DNA of 8,211 bases. Source: Acidobacteriota bacterium. Lineage in GTDB: Bacteria > Acidobacteriota > Terriglobia > Terriglobales > Acidobacteriaceae. Position 1 is the stretch's first letter. The number at the start of each line of letters is the position of its first letter. A model generated the notes under the pieces. That model made no database searches. It had not been told where the DNA came from and was given only the letters and a program-made list of their open reading frames with translations. Shown one piece after another: positions 1 to 8,211 of this stretch. The translations under genes and the position numbers were made by a program. The stretch covers positions 1 through 8,211 of the forward strand of contig JAJXUS010000075.1 in NCBI GenBank assembly GCA_021782675.1, given 5' to 3'.

Positions 1-43
1 CGGCGCCGCCATCCCCGTAGTCGCGTAACCGTCGCGCAGGAGG

Positions 44-126
44 AAGCAGATTCCCTGCGGGAATGACAACAAGAAAGGCAACGGCAGCAGGAAGAAGCAG
101 ATTCCCTGCGGGAATGACAACAAGAA
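44..126 (+). repeat. Two direct copies of a short hairpin repeat, upstream of glmS
   Basis: Two identical 32-nt copies lie at 44-75 and 95-126, 51 bp apart start to start. Each reads AAGCAG, then the palindrome ATTCCCTGCGGGAAT (50-64 and 101-115), then GACAACAAGAA. The palindrome folds as a 6-bp stem with a 3-nt loop. The same family recurs at 2226-2488, 2932-2963 and 3005-3044. A decayed half copy (GGGGATGACA, 139-148) follows. No transposase or other gene is associated with it here, so it looks like a non-coding REP-like element. The first 43 bases show nothing recognisable. Confidence 0.85.
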
Positions 127-144
127 CAGCAAAAACTCGGGGAT

Positions 145-174
145 GACAGACTGCGCGGCGCGAAGAAGTCTGTC
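145..174. repeat. 8-bp inverted repeat upstream of glmS
   Basis: GACAGACT (145-152) and AGTCTGTC (167-174) are perfect reverse complements separated by 14 nt. The structure lies just upstream of the -10-like box at 195-200 and covers where a -35 element would sit. It could be an operator or an RNA hairpin ending transcription from the left. There is no run of T after it, so a classical terminator is not supported. It may also be built from decayed hairpin-repeat arms, since GGGGATGACA on the left and GGGAATCTG (175-183) on the right resemble repeat halves. Confidence 0.4.
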
Positions 175-194
175 GGGAATCTGGCGCTGCCACG

Positions 195-200
195 TACAAT
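195..200 (+). promoter_or_regulatory. Candidate -10 box of glmS
   Basis: TACAAT matches the sigma-70 -10 consensus TATAAT at five of six positions. It ends nine bases before the glmS ATG, so transcription would begin about two to four bases before the start codon. No convincing -35 box is present at 16-19 bp spacing, and there is no Shine-Dalgarno sequence before the ATG. This fits a nearly leaderless transcript. A more distant promoter is not excluded. Confidence 0.45.
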
Positions 201-209
201 CACAGCACC

Positions 210-2090
<1,881 letters not shown>

Positions 2091-2225
2091 CGCGGCTGTG
2101 CAGCGGGTGCGGCGCACGCCACGGATGCCCCGGCTGCACGTGCTTTGGGCGACTGGCTCGGAGAGTCGTCGGTGCTGACGGTGTTTGAGAGCTGCGAGAT
2201 CTGACGGCAAGAAAAGCAAAAAAAT
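2091..2225. other. Non-coding stretch after glmS
   Basis: This 135-bp stretch follows the glmS stop and precedes the first repeat of the convergent gap. I see no plausible gene, no ribosome binding site with an open frame, and no strong hairpin followed by T residues. Terminator activity, if any, more likely comes from the hairpin repeats further on. Confidence 0.5.
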
Positions 2226-2257
2226 AAGCAGATTCCCTGCGGGAATGACAACCAGAA
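2226..2257 (+). repeat. Hairpin repeat, same orientation as the 44-126 copies
   Basis: AAGCAG, then ATTCCCTGCGGGAAT (2232-2246), then GACAACCAGAA. It differs from the 44-126 copies at a single base in the tail. It lies head to head with the oppositely oriented array that starts at 2271. Confidence 0.85.
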
Positions 2258-2270
2258 AGGCAGGCAACGG

Positions 2271-2492
2271 CTTCTGCGTTTGTCCTTGCTTTTCTTTGAT
2301 GTCATCCCCGAAGGGGATCTGCTTTTGCCTTTGCTTTTCTTGCTGTCATCCCCGAAGGGGATCTGCTTTTTGCCTTTGCTTTTCTTGCTGTCATTCCCGC
2401 AGGGAATCTGCTGTTTCTTTTGCCTTTGCTTTTCTTGCTGTCATTTCCGCAGGAAATCTGCTTCTGCGTTTGTCCTTGCTTTTCTTTGTTTC
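2271..2492 (-). repeat. Array of four complete hairpin repeats plus one truncated unit
   Basis: Four units lie in the orientation opposite to 2226-2257. Their hairpins are at 2304-2318 (ATCCCCGAAGGGGAT), 2348-2362 (the same), 2393-2407 (ATTCCCGCAGGGAAT) and 2443-2457 (ATTTCCGCAGGAAAT), spaced 44, 45 and 50 bp. Each is preceded by a pyrimidine-rich CTTTTCTT segment and TCAT overlapping the stem, and followed by CTGCT. A fifth unit begins at 2461: a 28-nt stretch (2461-2488) is identical to 2271-2298, but the unit ends at TTTCATTAG, before a hairpin can form, where the remnant gene begins. The stem changes are compensatory. Spacers resemble each other, so this is not a CRISPR array. Confidence 0.85.
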
Positions 2493-2498
2493 ATTAGC

Positions 2499-2861
2499 CG
2501 GGTGGCCCTTGGCCGTCCAGCCCGGCACGAAATCAGAAATCCCGTATACGGGATCGAAGCTGCCCGCTTTGGGCGTCAGGTTCACTGTCTCCCACTGCGA
2601 GTCGTCGAAGTTGGGGTCGGCCCACTGCGGGTTGTCGCCGACGTGGAACTTCCACGGGCCGTTCAATGGCACGATGGACTGGCCGAGCGTGATGGTCGTG
2701 ACCGGCGCGGCGTTTTCCCCACTCAAGCCAACGGCAGGCTTGAATGGGGCACCGGCAGCGGCACCGGCACCGGCGGCTTGGGGGCGGCCAGTCTGCGCAA
2801 AAAACGACAGAAGCAGGGAAAGGGTGAGGAGCAGGAACCGGGATGGGCAGGGGCGGATGAC
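2499..2861 (-). pseudogene. Remnant of a secreted or membrane sensor protein, N-terminal region only
   Basis: The minus strand encodes a hydrophobic signal-like segment (FLLLTLSLLLSFFA), an Ala/Gly-rich linker, then PLNGPWKFHVGDNPQWADP, FDDSQWETVNLTP and DFVPGWTAKGHP. This pattern resembles the beta-sandwich sensor domain at the N-terminus of acidobacterial SpoIIE-type phosphatases or related kinases, and more loosely the sugar-binding domain of GH2 enzymes; the family call is from memory. Only about 120 residues remain. After GHP the frame runs straight into the hairpin-repeat array and reads repeat-derived Lys/Arg-rich sequence. At the 5' side there is no ATG; the only start is a TTG (2969) in the flank of another repeat. 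Both ends therefore look lost, and the catalytic part is absent. It is probably non-functional, though a short secreted product cannot be excluded. Confidence 0.65.
2748..2777. repeat. Period-6 microsatellite (GGCACC-like, five units)
   Basis: Five consecutive hexamers read GGCACC, GGCAGC, GGCACC, GGCACC, GGCGGC on the + strand. On the minus strand they encode part of the Ala/Gly-rich linker of the gene remnant. A low-complexity linker of this kind is common between a signal peptide and the first folded domain. Confidence 0.6.
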
Positions 2862-2931
2862 TTGTTTTGTCTCCGCGGGAGAGGGAGCAGCGAGTGCCGG
2901 CGAAGGTGTCTCACAGCCAACTGCAAACCAC

Positions 2932-2963
2932 GAGCAGATTCCCCGTGGGAATGATAACCAGAA
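2932..2963 (+). repeat. Hairpin repeat near the 5' side of the gene remnant
   Basis: GAGCAG, then ATTCCCCGTGGGAAT (2938-2952), then GATAACCAGAA. The orientation matches the 44-126 and 2226-2257 copies. The stem is intact while the loop is CGT instead of TGC. It lies about 80 bp upstream of the hydrophobic segment of the minus-strand remnant, and the only possible start codon of that frame sits just beyond it. Confidence 0.8.
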
Positions 2964-3004
2964 CGGCAAAGGCAGCCGCCAGTGCGATGTCGCACCCTTC
3001 CTGA

Positions 3005-3044
3005 TTTTGCTTTTCTTTCTGTCACTCCCGAAGGGAGTCTGCTT
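3005..3044 (-). repeat. Hairpin repeat abutting the stop of the DUF3592-like gene
   Basis: A pyrimidine-rich leader (TTTTGCTTTTCTTTC) is followed by TGTC, the hairpin ACTCCCGAAGGGAGT (3024-3038) and CTGCTT. Read on the minus strand, the unit begins two bases after the TAA stop at 3048-3046, so the hairpin would form at the 3' end of that mRNA. The A-T to G-C style changes occur in both arms, keeping the stem paired. Confidence 0.8.
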
Positions 3045-3045
3045 C

Positions 3046-3462
3046 TTACGTTCTTGGGCCGTACTGGCGCAGTCCGCTCCACGACTCGGCGTGGATGATA
3101 CTGTTGGCGGGATTTTTGGAGTCGTAACGCACGGAGGCCGGCATGCCCAGGCAGGAGGTATCGATCTTCAGCTTCTCGCGGAAGTACGAGATATCCTGGG
3201 CGCATTCATAGGTGACGCCGCCAATGTCATAGCGATAGAGCAGGGCGTGCGGAGCGCTTTCTTCCGGCTGCTCGGTCCAGTCCAGAATTGTTGCGTCGAT
3301 GATCCGCCCATGGCGTACCAGGTGTTCGCGGCGTTCGCGCTCCAGTTCATCCGCGGACTTGCGATGCGAAATCTTCCACCAGATTGCCGTGACAGTACCG
3401 GCTGCGGCCACGGTGGCGACGGCTGCAAGCAAGGGAACGCGAGGCATTACCCAGAGAGTCAT
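3046..3462 (-). CDS. Small membrane-anchored DUF3592-like protein
   Basis: The 138-residue product starts MTLWVMPRVP and has one N-terminal membrane segment (about 10-26, LLAAVATVAAAGTVTAIWW). A charged stretch follows (HRKSADELERERREHLVRHG), then a soluble domain with IDATILDW, HALLYRYDIGGVTYEC and MPASVRYDSKNPANSIIH. The alternation of Y-x-Y-x-x-G-x-x-Y with a V-x-YD-x-x-NP-x-x-S ending is typical of DUF3592, whose function is unknown. A single-pass protein with the domain outside the membrane is inferred. The frame is open upstream to 3750, but there it overlaps hslV. Possible ATG starts are 3543, 3462 and 3447; I chose 3462 because it gives a short N-terminus directly before the membrane segment. 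None has a Shine-Dalgarno sequence. The gene diverges from hslV and converges on glmS. Confidence 0.75.
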   Translation of the reverse strand: MTLWVMPRVPLLAAVATVAAAGTVTAIWWKISHRKSADELERERREHLVRHGRIIDATILDWTEQPEESAPHALLYRYDIGGVTYECAQDISYFREKLKIDTSCLGMPASVRYDSKNPANSIIHAESWSGLRQYGPRT

Positions 3463-3542
3463 ATGCGTTGAAGGTGTCGATCTACTTGGAAGGATAGCTG
3501 AAGGAGACGGGCTCGTGTAGTCCGAAAATGGCGGGGTCGCCA

Positions 3543-3548
3543 TATAAT
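3543..3548 (+). promoter_or_regulatory. Candidate -10 box of hslVU
   Basis: A perfect TATAAT ends 11 bases before the hslV ATG, predicting an mRNA leader of only about five bases. No clear -35 box is seen 16-18 bp upstream, and no Shine-Dalgarno sequence lies between the box and the ATG. As at glmS, a nearly leaderless transcript is suggested. The box overlaps the furthest upstream plausible ATG (3543) of the divergent DUF3592-like gene. Confidence 0.55.
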
Positions 3549-3559
3549 AAAACCAGACG

Positions 3560-4171
3560 ATGAACGAACCTCGAACGGCTCCAGCCGGCGCACCGGCTGC
3601 CCAGCACTCCGCTTCTCGAAGCAGCGACTCTCCCCGCCCCAACCGCATCCGCTCCACCACCGTGGTCTGCGTCCGGCGAAACGGCCGGGTTGTGATGGCT
3701 GCCGATGGACAGGTCACGCTGGGCGACAGCGTCATCAAGCACTCGGCCAAAAAGATTCGCCGGCTCTATCAGGAAAAGGTCCTGGCAGGGTTTGCAGGGT
3801 CCACCGCCGACGCGTTCAACCTTTTCGGCCGCTTTGAAAGCAAGCTGGAGCAGTATGCGGGCAACCTGGGCCGCGCGGCTGTGGAGCTGGCCAAGGACTG
3901 GCGCACGGACAAGATGCTGCGCAACCTGGAAGCTTTGCTGGTGGTGGCCGATCTGCAGCAGACGTACTTGCTCAGCGGTTCCGGAGACGTGATCGAACCG
4001 GACGAAGGCATCACGGCCATTGGCAGCGGCGGCTCCTTTGCGCTTGCCGCGGCCCGCGCGCTGATGCAGAACACCGAACTGGGTGCCCGGGAGATCGCCG
4101 AAAAGGCGCTGAAGATCGCCGGCCAGATCTGCATTTATACCAACGACCAGATCACGATCGAAGAACTGTAA
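3560..4171 (+). CDS. hslV: ATP-dependent protease peptidase subunit HslV (ClpQ)
   Basis: HslV forms a double hexameric ring of proteasome-beta-like threonine peptidases and degrades substrates fed by HslU in the cytoplasm. The product has 203 residues against about 175 in E. coli. Residues 33 onward, [19 protein letters not shown], align with the mature E. coli protein: Thr33 is the catalytic Thr1, Lys65 corresponds to Lys33, and GSGG (155-158) holds the counterpart of Ser124. [16 protein letters not shown] and the ending [13 protein letters not shown] are also conserved. Residues 1-32 are an extra Pro/Ala/Ser/Arg-rich segment that must be removed to expose Thr33. No ATG, GTG or TTG lies in frame between 3560 and that threonine, so the extension is not a start-site error unless an unusual start codon is used. 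hslU follows after 36 bp, in an operon. Confidence 0.96.
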   Translation: MNEPRTAPAGAPAAQHSASRSSDSPRPNRIRSTTVVCVRRNGRVVMAADGQVTLGDSVIKHSAKKIRRLYQEKVLAGFAGSTADAFNLFGRFESKLEQYAGNLGRAAVELAKDWRTDKMLRNLEALLVVADLQQTYLLSGSGDVIEPDEGITAIGSGGSFALAAARALMQNTELGAREIAEKALKIAGQICIYTNDQITIEEL

Positions 4172-4196
4172 CGGCCCGCCGGGCGCATGCCCGCGC

Positions 4197-4202
4197 AAGG
4201 AG
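4197..4202 (+). promoter_or_regulatory. Ribosome binding site of hslU
   Basis: AAGGAG lies five bases before the ATG at 4208. It decides the start in favour of 4208 over the in-frame ATG at 4187, which has no Shine-Dalgarno sequence and would add seven residues (MPAQGVI) not seen in HslU proteins. Confidence 0.8.
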
Positions 4203-4207
4203 TCATC

Positions 4208-5767
<1,560 letters not shown>

Positions 5768-5946
5768 TTCCAGTCGCCAGTTCCGGGCCCGATGGCTTAT
5801 AAATGCTGGGCAGGGTTCTTTGACGGGAACACGGCTAACGCTTTTGTCTGTCCCCCGTCCAAGGCTCAGTTATTCACTTTTGGTTGACCACAGGCGCACC
5901 GCGCGCACGGCCTTCCGGCAGCCAACGAATCAGAGGTTTCGCACCA
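5768..5946. other. Gap between hslU and the PHP gene
   Basis: No recognisable gene, hairpin terminator or hairpin-repeat copy is seen in these 179 bases. A TATAAA-like sequence (5798-5803) and a TTGACG (5820-5825) are present but are not spaced as one promoter. The PHP frame stays open back to an in-frame TAA at 5836-5838. Confidence 0.4.
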
Positions 5947-7101
5947 TTGCGAAGTTCCGGATTTGCCTGTTTTTGGGAAGACCGCGAGTGTGTTCAGAAC
6001 TTCCAGTCCGCTGCTTCTATCCACAGTCACACGAACTGCTCACGAGAGACTCTCGGTTTTATACCCGACTTCGCGGAGAAGTGGCCGGTACTGCGCGGAA
6101 TGCTTCGCAGCAAGTGTGAGACAGCGCGCATCCCGGTTGACTTCCACGCCGCTTACTGGACGCCGCCCCTCAGTCCGCAACGGGCGCTGGAGGTAGAACG
6201 CGGCCAGATTGAAGATGGGCTTGGGCTGCACGGTCTGGTCTCTCTGACCGACCACGACTCGATCCAGGCGCCTCTGTTCCTGCGCGCCAGCGCGCATATG
6301 CAGGAGTTTCCCATCTCGCTCGAGTGGAGCGTTCCCTTCGGGAAGACTTATTTTCACCTGGGTGTCCACAATCTGCCCCCTGCACAATCTCAGGAGATTG
6401 CGGAGATTTTCGAGCAGTATCGTGCGCATGGCTCAGGCGTCCCCGTCACGGAACTGCTGGCGATTCTGCATGCTCTGGCCGATGTCCTGGTGGTGTTTAA
6501 CCATCCGTACTGGGACCAGACGCGGACTGGCGATGCGCGGCATGAAGTGGCCGTGCAGGCATTTCTTGAGCAGAATCATTCCTTCCTGCACGCCTTTGAA
6601 CTGAATGGTCTGCGGTCGTGGAAGGAGAATCGCAAAGCCGCGCAGCTTGCCCGGCGATGGGGCAAGCCGATGATCTCCGGCGGCGACCGGCACGGCTGCG
6701 AGCCCAGCGCCACGCTGAATCTGACCAATGCGCAGAGCTTCGCCGAATTCGTGCGTGAAATCCGGGTAGAGCAGCAGAGCTTTGTGCTCTTCATGCCGCA
6801 GTATCAGGAGCCTACCTGCGTGCGCATCATTCAGGGACTGCTCGATGTGATCCGCGAATATCCGGATTTTCCGGCGGGGACACAGCGCTGGGACGATCGA
6901 GTGTTTCATCCCGGGCCGATGGGTGCCTGTTGTGAACCACTGTCCGCCATGTGGACTGCGCCACCCGCGCTGATCGAGCGCTGCTTTCGTATTTTTGGAA
7001 TGGTGGAGAACGTGACGCTGCAGCGCGTCCTGCGTCAGTTCTTGTCCGCAGATATTGATGTTTCCCTTTTGCGAGCCGACCCGTCGCGCGTTCTGCAGTG
7101 A
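5947..7101 (+). CDS. PHP-domain metal-dependent phosphoesterase-like protein
   Basis: PHP-superfamily proteins are TIM-barrel enzymes that bind two or three metal ions and usually hydrolyse phosphoesters. Counting from a TTG start at 5947 (384 residues), the metal-ligand motifs are SIHSHTNCS with HxH (26-28), SLTDHDS (100-106), the Glu of SLEWSVPFG (126), a likely HLGVHNL (137-143), FNHPYW (184-189) and GGDRHG (245-250). About 70 residues separate HxH from TDHD, longer than in small PHP enzymes, and include DFHAAYWTPPLSP. The C-terminal third has no motif I recognise. The start is unclear: no ATG or GTG exists in frame before HxH, only TTG at 5884 (no Shine-Dalgarno) and TTG at 5947 (AGAGG ten bases upstream), so 5947 was preferred. 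The stop overlaps the next start as TGATG, implying joint translation. The substrate is unknown. Confidence 0.82.
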   Translation: MRSSGFACFWEDRECVQNFQSAASIHSHTNCSRETLGFIPDFAEKWPVLRGMLRSKCETARIPVDFHAAYWTPPLSPQRALEVERGQIEDGLGLHGLVSLTDHDSIQAPLFLRASAHMQEFPISLEWSVPFGKTYFHLGVHNLPPAQSQEIAEIFEQYRAHGSGVPVTELLAILHALADVLVVFNHPYWDQTRTGDARHEVAVQAFLEQNHSFLHAFELNGLRSWKENRKAAQLARRWGKPMISGGDRHGCEPSATLNLTNAQSFAEFVREIRVEQQSFVLFMPQYQEPTCVRIIQGLLDVIREYPDFPAGTQRWDDRVFHPGPMGACCEPLSAMWTAPPALIERCFRIFGMVENVTLQRVLRQFLSADIDVSLLRADPSRVLQ

Positions 7102-8211
7102 TGGCCTCTCCGCGGGTCGCATTCTTTCCGGACTCTTTCGGACAGGCGGATGGGGTTTCGATCTTCGCCCGGGAATTCGAACGGTACGCGGGGCGGCATG
7201 CAATTCCCTGGCTGGTCATTTATGCAGGCGGCGAACGTTCTGCGCGGCTTGCTGCGGAGCCGGACAGTCCGGTGGCGCGATTGGCGCTTCCGCGCAGCGC
7301 CGCCAGCTTTGCCCTCGATGACGCCCACCATTTCGATCTGCTGTTTTCGCGTCATCTGCAGCAGGCCGTGGACAGGGTGCGGGAGTTTCGCGCTGACTTC
7401 ATCCAGATAACCGGACCCGGAGATGCCGGCATCCTGGGCGCGATGGTGGCCCACAAGCTAAGGCTTCCTCTGCTGGCATTCTGGCAGACCGATCTGCCGC
7501 GTTACGCCGGTCTGCGCACGGCGCGTGTCCTGTCCTGGCTCCCCTCGGTGCCGCGGAAACGGGCGGCCGCCCTTTCTGTGAAGCTCAGCCGATGGGCCGT
7601 CGCCCGCTATTACCGCCTGCCGAAACTCATCTTTGTGCCGAATCCTGACCTGATGGCGGAGGTGTCGGCCGGTGGCAATCCGTGCCGTATCCTCCCGCAC
7701 GGCGTCGATCTCGGGTTGTTCCATCCCGGCAGGCGAGATCGCCCTGACAATTGCCTGACCATCGGCTACGCTGGCCGGCTGGCGCCAGAAAAGAGCGTCC
7801 GCGAGCTGGCGCGGATGGAGGCTGCGCTGCTTGCCGCCGGTCACAAAAATTTTTGCCTGTCGATCGTGGGCGATGGCCCGGAGATGGCGTGGCTGCGGGC
7901 AAATCTTCGTCACGCGCGTTTCCACGGGGTGCTGCGCGGCGCAGAGCTGGCGCGGGCGTTTGCCAATATGGACGTCTTCGCCTTTCCATCCCGGACGGAC
8001 ACGTATGGGCTGGTCGTGCTGGAAGCCCTGGCGTCTGGCGTACCGGCGGTCGTGACCGATGTGGGCGGCCCGCAATGCACGGTCGAAGATGGCCGCACGG
8101 GACTGGTGACGCGTTCTCAGGAGGAGTTTTCGCAGGCCGTGGGTCTGCTGCTGGCATCGCCGCAATTGCGCGCGAGTATGGCCCGCCAGGCGCAAGAGTA
8201 CGCGCAGCGGC
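7101..8211 (+). CDS. GT4-family glycosyltransferase (3' end beyond the window)
   Basis: The ATG shares its A with the preceding TGA stop, and 370 residues are readable before the window ends with no stop. The fold expected is GT-B. The N-terminal half shows FPDSFGQADGVSIFAREFE (9-27), with the Gly-rich acceptor-side loop, and FWQTDLPRYA (127-136). The C-terminal, donor-binding half shows FVPNPDL (178-184), LPHGVDLGLFHP (198-209), GYAGRLAPEKSV (222-233) with the Arg and Lys that usually contact the nucleotide-sugar phosphates, IVGDGPE (255-261), and SRTDTYGLVVLEALASGVP (297-315). The family EX7E motif appears as D300-x7-E308. This variant resembles the MgtA/SqdX-like lipid-glycosylating branch of GT4, so a glycolipid or cell-envelope role is possible, but donor and acceptor cannot be read. 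The close coupling to the PHP gene suggests a shared pathway. Confidence 0.88.
   Translation, partial: MASPRVAFFPDSFGQADGVSIFAREFERYAGRHAIPWLVIYAGGERSARLAAEPDSPVARLALPRSAASFALDDAHHFDLLFSRHLQQAVDRVREFRADFIQITGPGDAGILGAMVAHKLRLPLLAFWQTDLPRYAGLRTARVLSWLPSVPRKRAAALSVKLSRWAVARYYRLPKLIFVPNPDLMAEVSAGGNPCRILPHGVDLGLFHPGRRDRPDNCLTIGYAGRLAPEKSVRELARMEAALLAAGHKNFCLSIVGDGPEMAWLRANLRHARFHGVLRGAELARAFANMDVFAFPSRTDTYGLVVLEALASGVPAVVTDVGGPQCTVEDGRTGLVTRSQEEFSQAVGLLLASPQLRASMARQAQEYAQR

Noticed and set aside
145..209. glmS ribozyme or riboswitch
   Set aside because: The glmS ribozyme is a long conserved leader found mainly in Firmicutes. The upstream stretch here is filled by repeats and a -10 box close to the ATG, leaving no room for it.
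2271..2492. Possible CRISPR array
   Set aside because: Units are hairpins with sequence-varying stems at uneven 44-50 bp spacing, the intervening segments are similar T-rich sequence rather than unique spacers, and no cas genes are present.
2280..2954. A second + strand frame (224 codons) through the repeats
   Set aside because: Again a translation of the T-rich repeat array followed by antisense of the gene remnant; two frames open over the same repeats is a composition effect.
2091..3045. Insertion sequence or transposon
   Set aside because: No transposase frame, no long terminal inverted repeats and no target-site duplication could be seen; only short hairpin repeats and a gene fragment.
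2185..3471. A 428-codon + strand open frame across the repeat region
   Set aside because: Its product is repeated Phe/Leu/Cys/Ser-rich sequence read from the hairpin repeats, and then the complement of the remnant and the DUF3592-like gene. No ribosome site or family pattern is seen.
5820..6119. A 99-codon + strand frame before the PHP gene
   Set aside because: It overlaps the conserved HxH region of the PHP gene in another frame and has no ribosome site or recognisable motif.
7458..8195. A 245-codon frame antisense to the glycosyltransferase gene
   Set aside because: It is the complement of clearly conserved GT4 motifs and is Arg/Gln/His-rich without any family pattern.

Overview
The window is GC-rich bacterial chromosomal DNA. 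It carries housekeeping genes on the + strand, with a repeat-rich gap between convergent genes. The gene set suggests an Acidobacteriota (Terriglobia-like) genome. The clues are an HslV with a long N-terminal extension, a large PHP-domain protein followed by a GT4 glycosyltransferase, a remnant resembling the N-terminal sensor region of acidobacterial phosphatases, and short GTCATTCCC-type hairpin repeats between genes. This assignment is inference from remembered family patterns; no search was run.

Layout. Positions 1-209 hold two direct copies of a short palindromic repeat, a decayed third copy, an 8-bp inverted repeat and a -10-like box. Then comes glmS (210-2090, +). Positions 2091-3045 form a gap between convergent genes. 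It holds seven more copies of the hairpin repeat in both orientations, and a minus-strand gene remnant (about 2499-2861) with a repeat unit at each end. A small minus-strand DUF3592-like membrane protein gene follows (3046-3462). Divergent from it is the protease operon hslV-hslU (3560-4171 and 4208-5767, +). After a 179-bp gap with no recognisable gene come a PHP-domain phosphoesterase-like gene (about 5947-7101, +) and, overlapping it by one base (TGATG), a GT4 glycosyltransferase gene that runs off the right edge (7101-8211, +).

How the genes work together. GlmS makes glucosamine-6-phosphate for peptidoglycan and other amino-sugar polymers. HslV and HslU form one ATP-dependent protease, with HslU unfolding substrates and HslV degrading them. 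The PHP and GT4 genes are probably translated together and may act in one glycan or glycolipid pathway, though the substrate cannot be read from sequence.

The points most worth a second look are the compensatory base changes in the hairpin repeats, the repeat-bounded gene remnant, the 32-residue HslV propeptide with no start codon at the catalytic threonine, and -10 boxes so close to the glmS and hslV starts that nearly leaderless mRNAs are likely. No clearly new multi-gene system was found.
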